From a virus: 36,278 nt of DNA. Position numbers and translations under genes: made by a program. The notes under the pieces are model-generated. The model was not told the DNA's origin, ran no database searches, and worked only from the letters and a program-made list of their open reading frames with translations. This document shows, in pieces, positions 1 to 7,737 of this stretch (the stretch's first letter is position 1; the number at the start of each line of letters is the position of its first letter). The stretch spans positions 1 to 36,278 of the IMG/VR virus record IMGVR_UViG_3300021596_000005; one strand, 5' to 3'.

Positions 1-422
1 GTAAGCTGTTCAATGAATGTAAGGAACGAAACATTCCGATGGTTGGTATCTGTCGTGGTGGTCAATTCCTCAATGTGATGAACGGTGGTGCCATGTTCCA
101 GCATGTGTCAAAACATGCAGGCCCAGACCATTGGATTACAGACGCTAGGACAGGCGAAACTGTCTGGGTGACCTCTACCCATCACCAGATGTTTAAACCC
201 GCCCCTGAGGCCGTTCTAGTGGCTTTTAGCACCCTTCGTGGTGATCGTGAGTGGGTGGAAGAAGGAATTATCAAGCTAGAAATCTCAGAGACTGATTATG
301 AAGTTGTTTTCTATCCGCAAACTCGTGCGCTGTGCTTTCAGCCTCACCCTGAATACACTGGCGATCAGTATCTGTGTATGGAGCGTTATTTTCAGTCTCT
401 CATTGCTGAGTTCTTGATGTAA
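1..422 (+). CDS. Class I glutamine amidotransferase (GATase1 / peptidase C26-like), 5' partial
   Basis: The frame is open from the first bases of the window, so the gene starts upstream; an internal ATG at 39 is not the true start. The visible part has the nucleophile elbow GICRGGQ (Cys in frame at about base 51), a THHQ motif typical of phage and gamma-glutamyl-hydrolase-like members, and the C-terminal PHPEY containing the catalytic His and Glu. The Cys-His-Glu triad therefore looks complete. The family hydrolyses glutamine or gamma-glutamyl amides and hands the ammonia to a partner, or cleaves gamma-glutamyl peptides. Two ATP-grasp enzymes and two amidoligases lie just downstream, so a role in the same amide chemistry is likely (inference). 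The family call is strong; the substrate is unknown. Confidence 0.85.
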   Translation, partial: KLFNECKERNIPMVGICRGGQFLNVMNGGAMFQHVSKHAGPDHWITDARTGETVWVTSTHHQMFKPAPEAVLVAFSTLRGDREWVEEGIIKLEISETDYEVVFYPQTRALCFQPHPEYTGDQYLCMERYFQSLIAEFLM

Positions 423-439
423 TTAACAGCGACAGTAGC

Positions 440-715
440 TTACTCTGTTCTATGTTCTTCTCTGTGGCAATTTGCACATAAAAGAATACATTTATCAAGC
501 TCTGAAGTAATTGAATCCCATGAACGAAGTCTTAGCTTTTGCCAGCTAAAATCTTTTTCGTTAGGGTCAAGGTGATGGAATTCCAGTGCTCCGTAGTATT
601 TTGAATACCCACAGTGCTTACAAGCCCCTCCTTTATATTCAATTGCTTTAATCTTTCTTTTGATCCATCTTTGGATTTGATATTTGTATAGGTCTTCTTT
701 AGTTTTGAATGGCAT
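440..715 (-). CDS. HNH endonuclease, probably free-standing homing type
   Basis: A 91-aa protein with a zinc-bound HNH fold: C32-x2-C35, the His-His pair at 47-48 in EFHHLDP, and C80-x2-C83 followed by H84. It is the only minus-strand gene in the left arm. It sits 18 bp after the amidotransferase stop and its start is next to tRNA-Arg. Inserted orientation against the operon, small size and isolation are typical of phage homing endonucleases, which cut and spread into related phages. The N-terminus is rich in Lys and Arg, as expected for DNA binding. The HNH call is firm; the homing role is inferred from context. Confidence 0.85.
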   Translation of the reverse strand: MPFKTKEDLYKYQIQRWIKRKIKAIEYKGGACKHCGYSKYYGALEFHHLDPNEKDFSWQKLRLRSWDSITSELDKCILLCANCHREEHRTE

Positions 716-722
716 AATAAAT

Positions 723-797
723 CGGTCTGTCGTATAATGGAGAATACATCGGCCTTCTAAGCCGAGAATTTAGGTTCGATTCCTAACGGATCGACCA
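723..797 (+). tRNA. tRNA-Arg (UCU)
   Basis: A complete cloverleaf can be folded by hand. Acceptor arms are CGGTCTG and CGGATCG, with two G-U pairs. The D-stem is GTAT/ATAC. The anticodon stem TCGGC/GCCGA encloses loop CTTCTAA, giving anticodon TCT. The T-stem TTAGG/CCTAA has loop TTCGATT, and CCA is encoded at the 3' end after discriminator A. It would read AGA and AGG codons. It lies in the gap between the HNH gene and the first ATP-grasp gene. Confidence 0.93.
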
Positions 798-868
798 TTG
801 TATTACTGTTCAATGCGTAAAGATTAGACAGAGTAATTCTAACCCAATAAGTCGCACCAAAGGTTCAT

Positions 869-1588
869 ATGAAAATCCTCATCATCCATTCCTTCTGGAA
901 GCATAGCGCAGAGCTTCTTTCAGAATGGCTCACGTTCAACGGACACAGGGTAGAAATCTGTAACGCTCGCAAGGGAGAAGAACCTAAGAACTATCCTTAT
1001 GATGCTGTATTCAATGCAGGGGTTTCATTCCAAGAATGGAAAGGGAAGGATGTAACAATCAACCATTACAACAACGTTAGTATTTGTGTGGATAAGGTTG
1101 CGACATTCACAGTGCTCAAGCGTGCTGGGGTGCCTATTCCAAAGGTTGCTAAACGTTGGCGTGATGTTCCTATGGATTGGTTTGGATACGTCACACGAGA
1201 GAAGGTGAATGGACGTAGGAATGAAGGAACGCAATTCTTCAACGAATACAAAGACATTCCTAAGGATGCTGTTCTGTATACAGAATTTCATCCAGGCCCA
1301 TACGAATATCGAATCATCGTATTCAATGGGGAGGTTGTAGCTCGCTTCTATAAGCGCCTAGCTGGAGATGGCACATGGGAGATGAAGCTTCAGCCTGCTA
1401 AGGGCTTTGAAGAGATGGATAAGCAGGCTATTGCTGCTGCTAAGGCGTTGGGAATTGATTACGTTGGCTTCGACGTAATGGCTACCAACAAGAAGAAGTT
1501 TGTTTTCCTAGAAGCTAATAGTGCTGCTACAATGTCAGATGTAGTGGCTGAGGCAATCACCGTTTACTTTAACAACCTGAAGGATTGA
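869..1588 (+). CDS. ATP-grasp carboxylate-amine ligase 1 (RimK-like)
   Basis: A 239-aa compact ATP-grasp enzyme. The fold activates a carboxylate as acyl-phosphate with ATP and joins it to an amine. An N-terminal alpha/beta region starts MKILIIHSFW. A VDKVATFTVLKRAGVPIPK segment (75-92) is typical of the pre-ATP-grasp/ATP-grasp boundary. An Arg/Gly-rich flexible loop lies near 110-121, and the C-terminal metal site is D202 with E215 and N217 in FLEANSA. An AAAGG ribosome site precedes the ATG. The stop is one base before the start of the amidotransferase, implying coupled translation. RimK-like members add amino acids to peptides or proteins; which one here is unknown. Confidence 0.88.
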   Translation: MKILIIHSFWKHSAELLSEWLTFNGHRVEICNARKGEEPKNYPYDAVFNAGVSFQEWKGKDVTINHYNNVSICVDKVATFTVLKRAGVPIPKVAKRWRDVPMDWFGYVTREKVNGRRNEGTQFFNEYKDIPKDAVLYTEFHPGPYEYRIIVFNGEVVARFYKRLAGDGTWEMKLQPAKGFEEMDKQAIAAAKALGIDYVGFDVMATNKKKFVFLEANSAATMSDVVAEAITVYFNNLKD

Positions 1589-1589
1589 T

Positions 1590-2975
1590 ATGTGTGGCAT
1601 CGTTGGTATGGCTGGTAACATCACCACCCAAAAAGAGAAAGTATTCAAGACTCTATTGATTCTCGATTCCCTACGAGGTGAGGACAGTACAGGTGTTGCT
1701 GTGGTGAAGCGTAATGTAGCTACCCCTGAGATTGTCAAGGCTGTAGGTAATCCATTCGAACTCCTTGACAGTAAGACCTACGACAAGGCGATGATGGGTT
1801 TTCAACGGGTGTTGATTGGTCACAATCGCTACGCCACAACAGGTCAAGTCAACAAGAAGAATGCTCATCCTTTCACCTTTGGTAATATCACTGGTGTCCA
1901 TAATGGTACGCTGAACAATAAGAATGGTTTACATGAAGGTTACAAGTTTGATGTTGATTCGCAAGCCCTGTTGAATCACATTGATGTTCATGGCCTAAAG
2001 GATGCCATCAACAAGGCTGGTGGTGCTTGGGCGCTAGTGTGGTGGAACGAAGAAGAGTCCACTCTGAACTTCCTTCGTAACAAGGAACGCACCTTGTATA
2101 TGTGCTATGAGCATGGTGGTGACACTGTGTACTGGGCATCAGAAGAATGGATGTTGCGTATTGCTTTGTCACGTAACAATATCAAGTATTCAGAACCATT
2201 CCCTGTTGATGAAGATACTCACTTCAAGGTAACCATCGGTCCAATTGGCCAGCTTGCTGACTGGGACGAAGAGGAGGTAAAAAGCAGCTACAACCCTTTT
2301 CCAGCAGTCCAAAACTACCGGCCGGGCTGGAACAACGGGCCGGGGCCGCAAGCGCAGACGGCGCTAAGCCAAGCTACACAGACGCCGACTTCGACGCCTA
2401 CCAAGACTGGCTCAAGCAGTTCTCCAGCAACCTCTGAGAAGAAGACACAACTCACTGTTGTTAAGTCGGCTTCAGGTGGCTATGCTGGACGTAAGCAACG
2501 TCGTCTACGTTGTGTAAGCCTCGCCTCTGACGAGAATAGCGCACAATACATTCACTGTGTTGACGCTAATAACGAGACAACTTGCCACATTCGTTTGTAT
2601 ATCAATCGTAATACTTGTGACAAGTCAATGGTTGGTAAGGAGATTCTGGCAGACATTGCGGATAGTGCTTACACATTCCAAGGTGTCTCAGGTACTGGCT
2701 TTTATTACAAGGCAGTGTACAGCAGTGTACGTCTAGCCGATGTAAAGAAGGAAGAGGTGGGGGTTACTGATGCCTTTGCCAACTTTTATCAAAATCACAA
2801 AGGGGTTCTTATTGAGAAGCATTCTTGGGAAAAGCAATACGGTGAGTGTGCCTCCTGTGGCACGGCAATAGACCCTGAACACAATACACACAAGTTCACT
2901 CGTGAGGGTGTTGTAGTGTGTGGTGCATGTATCAATGATCCTCAACTGAGTGGTTTACTCCCTCATCTTCACTAA
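1590..2975 (+). CDS. Class II (Ntn) glutamine amidotransferase fused to a C-terminal domain and zinc ribbon
   Basis: A 461-aa protein. It begins MCGIVG, so Cys2 becomes the N-terminal nucleophile after Met removal. Further class II motifs are RGEDSTG (29-35), GHNRYATTG (77-85), NAHP (91-94), HNG (104-106) and a DVDSQ segment (121-125). The glutaminase domain ends near 220. It releases ammonia from glutamine for a partner synthetase. A Ser/Thr/Pro/Gly-rich linker (about 233-285) leads to an unrecognised domain (about 288-400) and a CxxC...CxxC zinc ribbon (C420, C423, C444, C447). No synthetase domain is fused, so the ammonia acceptor is presumably the neighbouring ATP-grasp or amidoligase proteins (inference). 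Confidence 0.9.
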   Translation: MCGIVGMAGNITTQKEKVFKTLLILDSLRGEDSTGVAVVKRNVATPEIVKAVGNPFELLDSKTYDKAMMGFQRVLIGHNRYATTGQVNKKNAHPFTFGNITGVHNGTLNNKNGLHEGYKFDVDSQALLNHIDVHGLKDAINKAGGAWALVWWNEEESTLNFLRNKERTLYMCYEHGGDTVYWASEEWMLRIALSRNNIKYSEPFPVDEDTHFKVTIGPIGQLADWDEEEVKSSYNPFPAVQNYRPGWNNGPGPQAQTALSQATQTPTSTPTKTGSSSSPATSEKKTQLTVVKSASGGYAGRKQRRLRCVSLASDENSAQYIHCVDANNETTCHIRLYINRNTCDKSMVGKEILADIADSAYTFQGVSGTGFYYKAVYSSVRLADVKKEEVGVTDAFANFYQNHKGVLIEKHSWEKQYGECASCGTAIDPEHNTHKFTREGVVVCGACINDPQLSGLLPHLH

Positions 2976-2984
2976 GGAATAATC

Positions 2985-3776
2985 ATGGATTTTCTTATTG
3001 GCTGCGACCCTGAAGTCTTTGTTCGTAAAGACAACCTGTTTCAATCTGCTCATGGATTGATCCCAGGGGATAAGAAGAACCCTTTCAAGGTTAACAAGGG
3101 GGCTGTTCAAGTAGACGGCATGGCCTTGGAATTCAACATTGACCCCGCAGCAACTAGCGAGGAATTCTGCATCAACGTAGAGACTGTTCTGTCTCAGATG
3201 GTTCAGATGGTTCCTGGTTACGAAGTGGTCATCTCCCCTGTTGCCCATTTCACCCCTGAGGTGATGAAGGCACAACCTCCTGAGGCACTGGAGCTAGGCT
3301 GTGATCCCGACTACAACGCATGGTCATTGATGCCCAACATCAAGCCCAATGCTGATCGTCCTATGCGTACTGCCTCTGGTCACATCCATATTGGGTGGAC
3401 GAATGGGCAAGACATCCTCGATCCCTTTGCTGTTAACCAAGCAGCAAGTGCTGGTCGTCAGATGGACTTCTTCCTTGGCTTACCTAGCCTGTTCTACGAT
3501 GCTGACCAAGAGCGTCGTGAGATGTATGGCAAGGGTGGTTGCATTCGTGTCAAGCCTTATGGTGTGGAATATCGCACCCTGAGCAATGCTTGGCTCAAGA
3601 ACAAGCAGCTCATGACATGGGTGTTTAACAATGCTCGTAAGGGTATGGAAGCTCTTGTTAGTGGTAATGAGCTTGCCAAGAAGTATGGCAACATCGAAGA
3701 ACTCATCAATACTGGTGACAAGAAGGAAGCTATGAAGATTCTCAAGAAAGAGAAGATCGAGGTGTGCTATGGCTGA
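2985..3776 (+). CDS. phiEco32-like COOH-NH2 ligase type 2 (glutamine-synthetase-fold amidoligase)
   Basis: A 263-aa protein. It has the GCDPE opening strand (6-10), an acidic ALEFN strand (47-51), GHIHIGW (132-138) and a basic/acidic GVEYRTLS strand (193-200). This order matches the phage amidoligase group named after phiEco32, which uses the glutamine synthetase fold to activate a carboxylate with ATP and form an amide with an amine or ammonia. It lies 9 bp after the class II amidotransferase, a plausible ammonia donor. A second, different amidoligase follows 0.6 kb later. The family assignment is from remembered motifs and is fairly strong; the substrate is unknown. Confidence 0.88.
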   Translation: MDFLIGCDPEVFVRKDNLFQSAHGLIPGDKKNPFKVNKGAVQVDGMALEFNIDPAATSEEFCINVETVLSQMVQMVPGYEVVISPVAHFTPEVMKAQPPEALELGCDPDYNAWSLMPNIKPNADRPMRTASGHIHIGWTNGQDILDPFAVNQAASAGRQMDFFLGLPSLFYDADQERREMYGKGGCIRVKPYGVEYRTLSNAWLKNKQLMTWVFNNARKGMEALVSGNELAKKYGNIEELINTGDKKEAMKILKKEKIEVCYG

Positions 3777-4371
3777 TCTTGCAGCGCGAGATATCGAACA
3801 GTTGTTCTCCCGTTGTCTCATCATCTATGACGGCAATCCTTGTTTCGTACATCGAGTACGTGGGGACAATGATGTTGTTGTAGAGAACCTCCTCACGAAC
3901 AAGATGAGCAATGTTCCTTTTGAGTTTGAGAAGTTCAAGCCTATTGCTCAACGGTTAGGCTGGGTGAATACAGCAGCAGGTGCTGGCTTCCTCAAGCGTA
4001 AGCCTGTACGTCGATTCCAAATTGGTATCAGTACAGACAACAGCACTGTTGAAACAGTTGGTGTTGACTTTGATCGTCAGATCATCCAAGAGATTGGCGG
4101 ACTACGTAGCGCAGCTATCACGAAAACATTGCAAAATGATTTCCCTTCGTTAGAAGAGGCTTATGAAACTGCACAACACCTTGAAACCATCTTTGCGTTT
4201 GATCGTCAATTTGCTGTGACCTTTAATGGGGGTATCTATTATCGTGGCCGGCGCTGTGTTGGTAAAGTAGATACGAAGAAACGTCCACTCACTGTAGACA
4301 GCATTGTCTTTGACAAAGAGTTTGAACATCTTTCATCACTATTGGACGGCAGCTATGGCAAAAATTGTTAA
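3769..4371 (+). CDS. Unknown 200-aa protein between two amidoligases
   Basis: I do not recognise a family. The protein is soluble, with no signal peptide or membrane segment. It has a mixed alpha/beta look: an N-terminal part with repeated short hydrophobic strands (LIIYDGNPCFVHRV) and a C-terminal part with FAVTFNGGIYYRG followed by basic residues. The ATG overlaps the end of the preceding amidoligase by 8 bp, and its own end overlaps the next amidoligase start by 17 bp. It is therefore embedded in the ligase operon and is likely to act with it, perhaps as carrier, partner or regulator (inference). Confidence 0.75.
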   Translation: MADLAARDIEQLFSRCLIIYDGNPCFVHRVRGDNDVVVENLLTNKMSNVPFEFEKFKPIAQRLGWVNTAAGAGFLKRKPVRRFQIGISTDNSTVETVGVDFDRQIIQEIGGLRSAAITKTLQNDFPSLEEAYETAQHLETIFAFDRQFAVTFNGGIYYRGRRCVGKVDTKKRPLTVDSIVFDKEFEHLSSLLDGSYGKNC

Positions 4372-5392
4372 TCTATTTCCTGTACCAAAGACGGAAGGTA
4401 CATTTGGTGTAGAGATTGAAGTAGAGGGGGAGAAGCTCCCTATGGCTGATGACTTCTATTGGTCAAGCCATGATGATGCAAGTCTACGTGGAGAGTTCCC
4501 GAGTCAACGGCATGAGTATGTTTTCCGTAAGCCTCTCCCATTTAATCTAGTAGAGCCTGCTCTGGATGTTCTCACAGAGCGATTCACCCGTAATCGCTCT
4601 AAGCTGAATTTCAGTTTCCGCACGAGTGTACACGTTCACTACAATGTGCAACAGTTTGATGAGGTTCATCTTTTGAATCTAATCTACCTGTATACGTTGC
4701 TAGAAGAACCCCTCATCAATTTCTGCGGGGAAGGTCGTAAGGCAAATCGATTCTGCCTAAGAATTGCAGATGCCGAAGGGATCATTGATCTTTATACAAA
4801 TCTCTTTGCACATGGCGTAGCCCTGTTGCAAGATTTCCGAGAAGATCACGTCCGTTACTCCTCACTCAATCTGGCATGTGTACGTAAGTACGGTAGCGTA
4901 GAGTTTCGCTCTATGCGGGGCACTGCTGACAAGGAAGTGTTGATGACCTGGATTTCTGCAATTGGGAGGATTGGGGAGTTTGCTCAATGCAAGGGGATCA
5001 CTCCCTTCCGTATTCGGGAGATGTTCAAGAATTCTACTCCGGCAGTCTTCTTGGAGAACATTTTAGGAAAAGCGCTTGCTGAGAAATTCAAATATCCAGA
5101 AATGGAGAATGACATGAATATGTCTCACAGCTTGAGCATTGACCTTCCATTCTTCTTTGCAAGAAGCCCTTATGTGAAGAAGCAAGAAAAGGTAAAAAGA
5201 ATGGGTGCTATCGAACAAAAGATTCCAGATGATGTAGAGGGAGGTCTTGATGAACGTATTCGTCAACTACGACGAGAAATGGAACGTCAACATCTAATTC
5301 GACCTAATCCAGAACTCTTCTTCAGGGCAGGCGCGCAAGTAATGGTTAACAACCCTATTGAAGAGGTAGTAAATGAAAATCATCCCGTATAA
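4355..5392 (+). CDS. Amidoligase family protein (second glutamine-synthetase-fold ligase)
   Basis: A 345-aa protein starting MAKIVNLF at 4355; an upstream in-frame ATG at 4304 lies well inside the preceding gene and is less likely. Motifs are FGVEIEVEG (17-25), RTSVHVHYN (89-97) and GSVEFRSMRGT (180-190), the three landmarks of the Amidoligase_2 group. The family forms amides between a carboxylate and an amine and is often found beside class I or II amidotransferases and ATP-grasp genes. The C-terminal third (about 250-345) is charged, less conserved-looking and probably helical. It overlaps the next ATP-grasp gene by 20 bp, suggesting coupled expression. Confidence 0.85.
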   Translation: MAKIVNLFPVPKTEGTFGVEIEVEGEKLPMADDFYWSSHDDASLRGEFPSQRHEYVFRKPLPFNLVEPALDVLTERFTRNRSKLNFSFRTSVHVHYNVQQFDEVHLLNLIYLYTLLEEPLINFCGEGRKANRFCLRIADAEGIIDLYTNLFAHGVALLQDFREDHVRYSSLNLACVRKYGSVEFRSMRGTADKEVLMTWISAIGRIGEFAQCKGITPFRIREMFKNSTPAVFLENILGKALAEKFKYPEMENDMNMSHSLSIDLPFFFARSPYVKKQEKVKRMGAIEQKIPDDVEGGLDERIRQLRREMERQHLIRPNPELFFRAGAQVMVNNPIEEVVNENHPV

Positions 5393-6125
5393 GATTGGAA
5401 GCCAGAGTGCTTCCATCCTTGCAGAAGTCTTAGGTATTTGGCGTGTCAACCCAAAGAAGACTACGCGCGTTAAGACAGACACCCTCATCAATTGGGGGTG
5501 TTCTCAAATCGTTCGTCCCATCCAGTGCAAGACTATTCTAAATCTTCCTGAATACGTCACGCTAGCCTCTAATAAGCTCTCCAGCTTCAAGGAATTCAAG
5601 CAGGCGGGGGTACCTACACCTGAGTGGACAGAGGACCGTGTAGAGGCTATAAAGGCCCTTGCTAACGGTCGTACGATCTGTGTGAGGCACAAGCTTAACG
5701 GACATAGTGGGGAAGGTCTACAGCTTGTAGCTCCTGGTGAGGAATTACCAGAGGCTCCTCTCTATACCACCTATATCCCTAAAGACGAGGAATATCGTGT
5801 TCATGTGTTTGATGGTCGAGTGATTTTCACACAACGTAAGGCTAGAAAATTAGAGGTTCCAGATGAAGAAGTCAATTGGAAAGTTAGGAATCTTGCAGGC
5901 GGTTTCATTTACGCTAACCAAGCTGTTGAACTTAGCCCTATTGCTGCTGATATTGCCGTGGACGCTGTTAACGCTCTTGGTCTCGATTTTGGTGCTGTCG
6001 ATATTATTTACAATAAACGTCGTGATGCGTATTACGTCCTAGAAGTAAATACAGCCCCTGGTTTAAGTGGTTCAACTCTTGATGCATATGTGGAGGCATT
6101 CAATGGATTTGCAGAAGGAAATTAA
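5373..6125 (+). CDS. ATP-grasp carboxylate-amine ligase 2
   Basis: A 250-aa ATP-grasp protein, clearly different from the first one but of similar size. Landmarks are NKLSSFKEFKQAGVPTP (67-83), a glycine-rich loop GHSGEG (110-115), EEYRVHVFDG (139-148) and the metal-binding D210, E224 and N226 in VLEVNTAPGLSG. The last motif is close to that of RimK and D-Ala-D-Ala ligase relatives. It overlaps the preceding amidoligase by 20 bp, so an amidoligase plus ATP-grasp pair is produced together, mirroring the ATP-grasp plus amidoligase pair upstream. The substrate is unknown. Confidence 0.9.
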   Translation: MKIIPYKIGSQSASILAEVLGIWRVNPKKTTRVKTDTLINWGCSQIVRPIQCKTILNLPEYVTLASNKLSSFKEFKQAGVPTPEWTEDRVEAIKALANGRTICVRHKLNGHSGEGLQLVAPGEELPEAPLYTTYIPKDEEYRVHVFDGRVIFTQRKARKLEVPDEEVNWKVRNLAGGFIYANQAVELSPIAADIAVDAVNALGLDFGAVDIIYNKRRDAYYVLEVNTAPGLSGSTLDAYVEAFNGFAEGN

Positions 6126-6321
6126 TAAGCTTGATGTTGTTAACGCAGAACATGCGTTAGCTCGTATTGGTGGTGTAGGTACTGTAGACTATTACGTACT
6201 ATACTCACTAATCAGCCACATCAAGCGTTTGCAGAAGCTAGAGAAGGTTCCTATGTTATTTAAGGAACCTGGTCGCCAGGAGATTATTGATCTTTGGATT
6301 GAAGGGGATAAAAATACATGA
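6103..6321 (+). CDS. Small unknown protein, end of the ligase operon
   Basis: A 72-aa protein starting MDLQKEINKLDVVN; a further-upstream in-frame ATG at 6067 would overlap the ATP-grasp gene much more. It looks mostly helical with alternating charged residues and no known motif. The start overlaps the ATP-grasp gene by 23 bp, and the stop overlaps the next gene in an ATGA junction. The overlap on both sides supports that it is translated. Function unknown. Confidence 0.65.
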   Translation: MDLQKEINKLDVVNAEHALARIGGVGTVDYYVLYSLISHIKRLQKLEKVPMLFKEPGRQEIIDLWIEGDKNT

Positions 6322-6677
6322 GTAGTCGTTGTGTCGAAAAACTTCCACATCGAACTGACAAATGTAATTCAAGCAATGGCCTACAAGTGTTCCAGAAGAA
6401 TGATGGGACATACGATGGTTTTTGTTTTGCCTGTGGCACTCCTGTTCCTGATCCTTACCACGATAAACCAGCAGGTTATCGCCCAGTATTCAAAGTAAAG
6501 ACGCCTGAAGAAATTCAGGCTGAGATTGGAGAAATTCTCTCTGACTATCCGATTAAGGGATTCCCTGATCGTATGCTCAAGGAGGAGTATGTTCGATACT
6601 TTGATATTCGTGCAGGTGTATCAGAGACAGACGGAACTAGTTGTGTCTCTTCCTCATGGTTCAGGAGGTGCAGCTAA
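6318..6677 (+). pseudogene. Primase/helicase N-terminal fragment (zinc-binding domain)
   Basis: A 119-aa reading frame resembling the zinc domain of T7 gp4-type primases, with the NSSNGLQVF and GFCFACG stretches. Likely zinc ligands are C16, C36 and C39 plus H11 (or C5); the usual first CxxC is not intact. After about residue 105 (VSETDGTS) the frame no longer matches the family and ends about 15 residues later. The rest of the gene continues in the +1 frame. Compared with T7 gp4, the start of the TOPRIM domain with its catalytic Glu motif is not found in either frame, so this is a fragment of a gene with an out-of-frame internal loss. It overlaps the preceding stop in ATGA. Confidence 0.8.
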
Positions 6678-7728
6678 GGATATCTCGAAGAACCTTGCTG
6701 ACATTCGTCGTCACTTCAAGGAAATCATCCTTGTATTTGACAATGATGATCCTGGCAAGAAAGCTGTAGCAGATGTTCTAAAGATTCTTCCTGAGGCGCA
6801 GAGTGCCATTCTCCCCGAGAAGGATGCTAACGAGTGTATCAAGCAAGGGCGTAGTAAGCAGGCGTACAATGCTTGCCAATTCAACGCACAGAAGCCTAAG
6901 AATACTCGCCTAGTCTCTGGTAATGAGCTGCATGAGAAAGCTAAGGAACCTGCTAAGTTTGGGGTATCTTGGCCTTGGAAGCACATTACGGAAGCCACTC
7001 GTGGTATTCGTACAGGTGAGACCATCTATATCGGTGCAGGTCAGAAGCAAGGTAAGAGTGAGATTGTTAATACGTTAGCAGCTCACTTCATCAAAGAGTT
7101 TGGATGGAAGGTGTTCTTAGTTAAACCAGAGGAATCCAACAACAAGACATACAAGCTTGTTGCTGGCAAGCTCACTGGTAAATTCTTCCACGATCCTACT
7201 AAAGAGTTTGATGAGAAGGCGTATGACCAAGCAGGGGATGTCCTGAAAGACAAGCTGTTCATGCTTAATCTCTACCAGCACGTAGGTTGGGAGACGCTAA
7301 AGACAGATATTCGATCGGCAGCGATGGAAGGCTGTAAGGCTATCATCATTGATCCAATCACCAACTTAACCAACGGGATGGATGCAGCAAGTGCCAACGT
7401 TAAACTTCAAGAGATTGCTCAGGAGCTTTCGGCGATGGCCCTGGACTTGGATGTGGTCATCTTCATTTTCTGCCATCTACGTAACCCAGAGTCTGGGCCC
7501 CCGCACGAACGTGGTGGCGAGGTTCTCTCATCACAATTCGCTGGCAGCCGTGCTATGGCTCGTTCGTGTAATCTTATGCTCGGATTGGAGGGAAACCGTG
7601 ACCCTAATCTTCCACAAGAAGAACGGAACGTACGAACTCTTGTACTTCTAGAAGATCGGGAGTATGGAGAGGTAGGAAGATATAAGTTGTGGTGGGACAA
7701 GTCCACTGGTCTATTTAACGAACTTTAA
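6589..7728 (+). CDS. Replicative DNA helicase portion of a T7 gp4-like primase/helicase
   Basis: The open frame begins at a TTG at 6526, but a better start is ATG 6589, just after AAGGAGG (6579-6585), which would give 379 aa. Family similarity begins at VVSLPHGSGG, the second half of TOPRIM, with the metal-binding FDNDDPGKK. The RecA-like helicase core follows: Walker A GAGQKQGKSE (7033-7062), Walker B AIIIDPITN, the IFCHLRN motif and GSRAMARSCN near the arginine finger. It unwinds DNA at the phage fork. The missing first half of TOPRIM means this product alone should not prime. T7 also makes a helicase-only form (gp4B) from an internal start. Confidence 0.85.
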   Translation: MFDTLIFVQVYQRQTELVVSLPHGSGGAAKDISKNLADIRRHFKEIILVFDNDDPGKKAVADVLKILPEAQSAILPEKDANECIKQGRSKQAYNACQFNAQKPKNTRLVSGNELHEKAKEPAKFGVSWPWKHITEATRGIRTGETIYIGAGQKQGKSEIVNTLAAHFIKEFGWKVFLVKPEESNNKTYKLVAGKLTGKFFHDPTKEFDEKAYDQAGDVLKDKLFMLNLYQHVGWETLKTDIRSAAMEGCKAIIIDPITNLTNGMDAASANVKLQEIAQELSAMALDLDVVIFIFCHLRNPESGPPHERGGEVLSSQFAGSRAMARSCNLMLGLEGNRDPNLPQEERNVRTLVLLEDREYGEVGRYKLWWDKSTGLFNEL

Positions 7729-7737
7729 AGGGTATTA

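Noticed and set aside
851-859. GTCGCACCA, looks like a tRNA 3' end with CCA
   Set aside because: No matching acceptor strand, T-arm or anticodon arm can be folded upstream of it.
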